DNA of 5,222 nt, from the NCBI GenBank assembly GCA_012719115.1, contig JAAYAZ010000044.1, positions 1-5,222 on the forward strand. Direction: 5' to 3'. Below are positions 4,370-5,222 of this stretch, in pieces (position 1 is the first letter of the stretch; the number at the start of each line of letters is the position of its first letter). The stretch comes from Dehalococcoidales bacterium (GTDB lineage: Bacteria; Chloroflexota; Dehalococcoidia; Dehalococcoidales; UBA5627). The notes below the pieces were generated by a model. It did no database searches. It saw only the letters and a program-made list of their open reading frames with translations, and was not told the DNA's origin. The position numbers were made by a program, and so were the translations under genes.

Positions 4370-5222
4370 TTATGCGGCGATTCTGCGCCATAATAACTTT
4401 GAAACCGTAGGTAAAGTTGTTGCCTTGCGTATTACCCTGCTGTGAAAATCGAAATCGAGCTCATCAGAAGCTGCGATTTCATCTGCAATTCCAAAGGTGT
4501 TACTTATGTCAATTAACCGGTCGAGTTGACGGTTGCTTAATTGCGAATAGACCCGGCGGGCAAAACGACAGATTTGCATTTCTTTATTCAGTTTTTGTTT
4601 CCACTCTTTCTCATAGGTCGCCAGTTTAACCGCCCGCATATCGTCTTCATTTAATGCACGGTCGATTGTTTTTATAGCTATATCGGCACACAGCAAACCA
4701 AAATAAATACCTCCCCCTGTTAAAGGTTTTACTTGTCCCGCCGCATCCCCCACCATAATAAAACGCTCACCGTATGTTCTTTGCGGCGGCTGCAGTGTGA
4801 TACCGCGATAAGCCGGCTTGTCACCGTTAAGAGCTACCTTACCCCGTTCTTTAAGCAGGTTAAGAAAATCTTTCAGGTATTTATTAGGGCTGTTTTTGGT
4901 CATCAGCCCGACCAGGGCTCTTTTATCATCGAGCGGCACCAGCCAGCCGAAAAAACCGGGGGCAAGGTGTTTCCCTATATAGATTTCGATTTCTTCGATA
5001 TCGCGGTGATAAACTTCGATTTGCGCTCCTATCGTAAAATTAAGCTCTTTTTTTACACCGCTTTGTTTAAACCATCCGGAGTTAAATCCGCTGGCAATAA
5101 TTACGGCTTTGGCTTCAACAGCACTTACCCGGGTACCATTTTGATATTCAACAAGCACGCGGTTACCGCATACTTCAAGATTTTTGACAGTGTGGTTGTG
5201 CAAAAAATCGGCGCCCGATTCA
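4370..5222 (-). CDS. Geranylgeranyl-reductase-family FAD-dependent oxidoreductase (5'-partial)
   Basis: The frame stays open to the right edge (ESGADFLHNHTVKNLEV...), so the TTG at 5201-5203 is internal and the N-terminal dinucleotide-binding GxGxxG part is out of view; 283 residues remain. Numbering from that TTG codon, the second FAD motif VGDAAGQVKPLTGGGIYFG (151-169) is complete. AKAVIIASGFNSGW (31-44) is the usual strand before the second FAD contact, and PGFFGWLVP (82-90) sits where geranylgeranyl reductases carry a YxWxFP motif. Members reduce double bonds of isoprenoid chains on lipids, quinones or chlorophyll precursors, usually at the membrane face. In a non-phototroph the substrate would more likely be a membrane lipid or quinone side chain, but a different substrate within the wider flavin-monooxygenase-like group cannot be excluded. 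The downstream GreA-like gene is 45 bases away on the same strand. Confidence 0.87.
   Translation of the reverse strand, partial: ESGADFLHNHTVKNLEVCGNRVLVEYQNGTRVSAVEAKAVIIASGFNSGWFKQSGVKKELNFTIGAQIEVYHRDIEEIEIYIGKHLAPGFFGWLVPLDDKRALVGLMTKNSPNKYLKDFLNLLKERGKVALNGDKPAYRGITLQPPQRTYGERFIMVGDAAGQVKPLTGGGIYFGLLCADIAIKTIDRALNEDDMRAVKLATYEKEWKQKLNKEMQICRFARRVYSQLSNRQLDRLIDISNTFGIADEIAASDELDFDFHSRVIRKATTLPTVSKLLWRRIAA

Noticed and set aside
4342..4371. TATAAT (4342-4347, minus strand) as a promoter for the GreA-like gene
   Set aside because: No acceptable -35 box lies 16-18 bases upstream, and a start from it would leave a leader barely containing the ribosome site; AT-rich spacer chance is as likely.

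Overview
The window reads as part of an anaerobic bacterial chromosome. My best guess is a Chloroflexota genome of the Dehalococcoidia kind. That is an inference from the gene set (a minimal-type SufB/SufD scaffold, a long MobB, a GreA-like factor with an extra N-terminal domain, a geranylgeranyl-reductase-type flavoprotein) and from a repeat-rich intergenic stretch typical of environmental genomes from that group. A bacterial Gre factor, Shine-Dalgarno sites and a sigma70-type promoter argue against an archaeon. There are six protein genes, two of them cut by the window edges, and no RNA gene or CRISPR array that I can see.

Layout. Bases 1-1158 (+) hold the 3' end of a SufB/SufD family Fe-S assembly scaffold, open to the left edge. 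Bases 1159-1699 are a gene-free gap between convergent genes. It begins with a strong, probably bidirectional hairpin terminator and is then packed with palindromes and small repeats. From 1700 to the right edge every gene is on the minus strand. In transcription order from the right these are: a 5'-truncated geranylgeranyl-reductase-like flavoprotein (4370-5222), a GreA-like factor with an N-terminal recombinase-type SAM-like domain (3488-4324), a small three-helix membrane protein of the DUF4870/Tic20-like type (3089-3415) behind its own near-consensus promoter, mobB (2327-2974) and mobA (1700-2305).

How they fit together. mobB and mobA are 21 bases apart and form a cofactor unit: MobA joins GMP to molybdopterin and MobB is the accessory GTPase. 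The cell therefore very likely makes bis-MGD enzymes of the DMSO-reductase superfamily, which also need Fe-S clusters of the kind the SufB/SufD-like protein would assemble. The flavoprotein and the GreA-like gene are 45 bases apart and could be co-transcribed, though nothing ties their functions together. The promoter at 3455-3481 begins a new transcript for the membrane protein and perhaps for mobBA.

I see no defence system, mobile element or clearly new biosynthetic cluster. The points most worth a second look are the GreA fusion and the mosaic of palindromes between the convergent genes.
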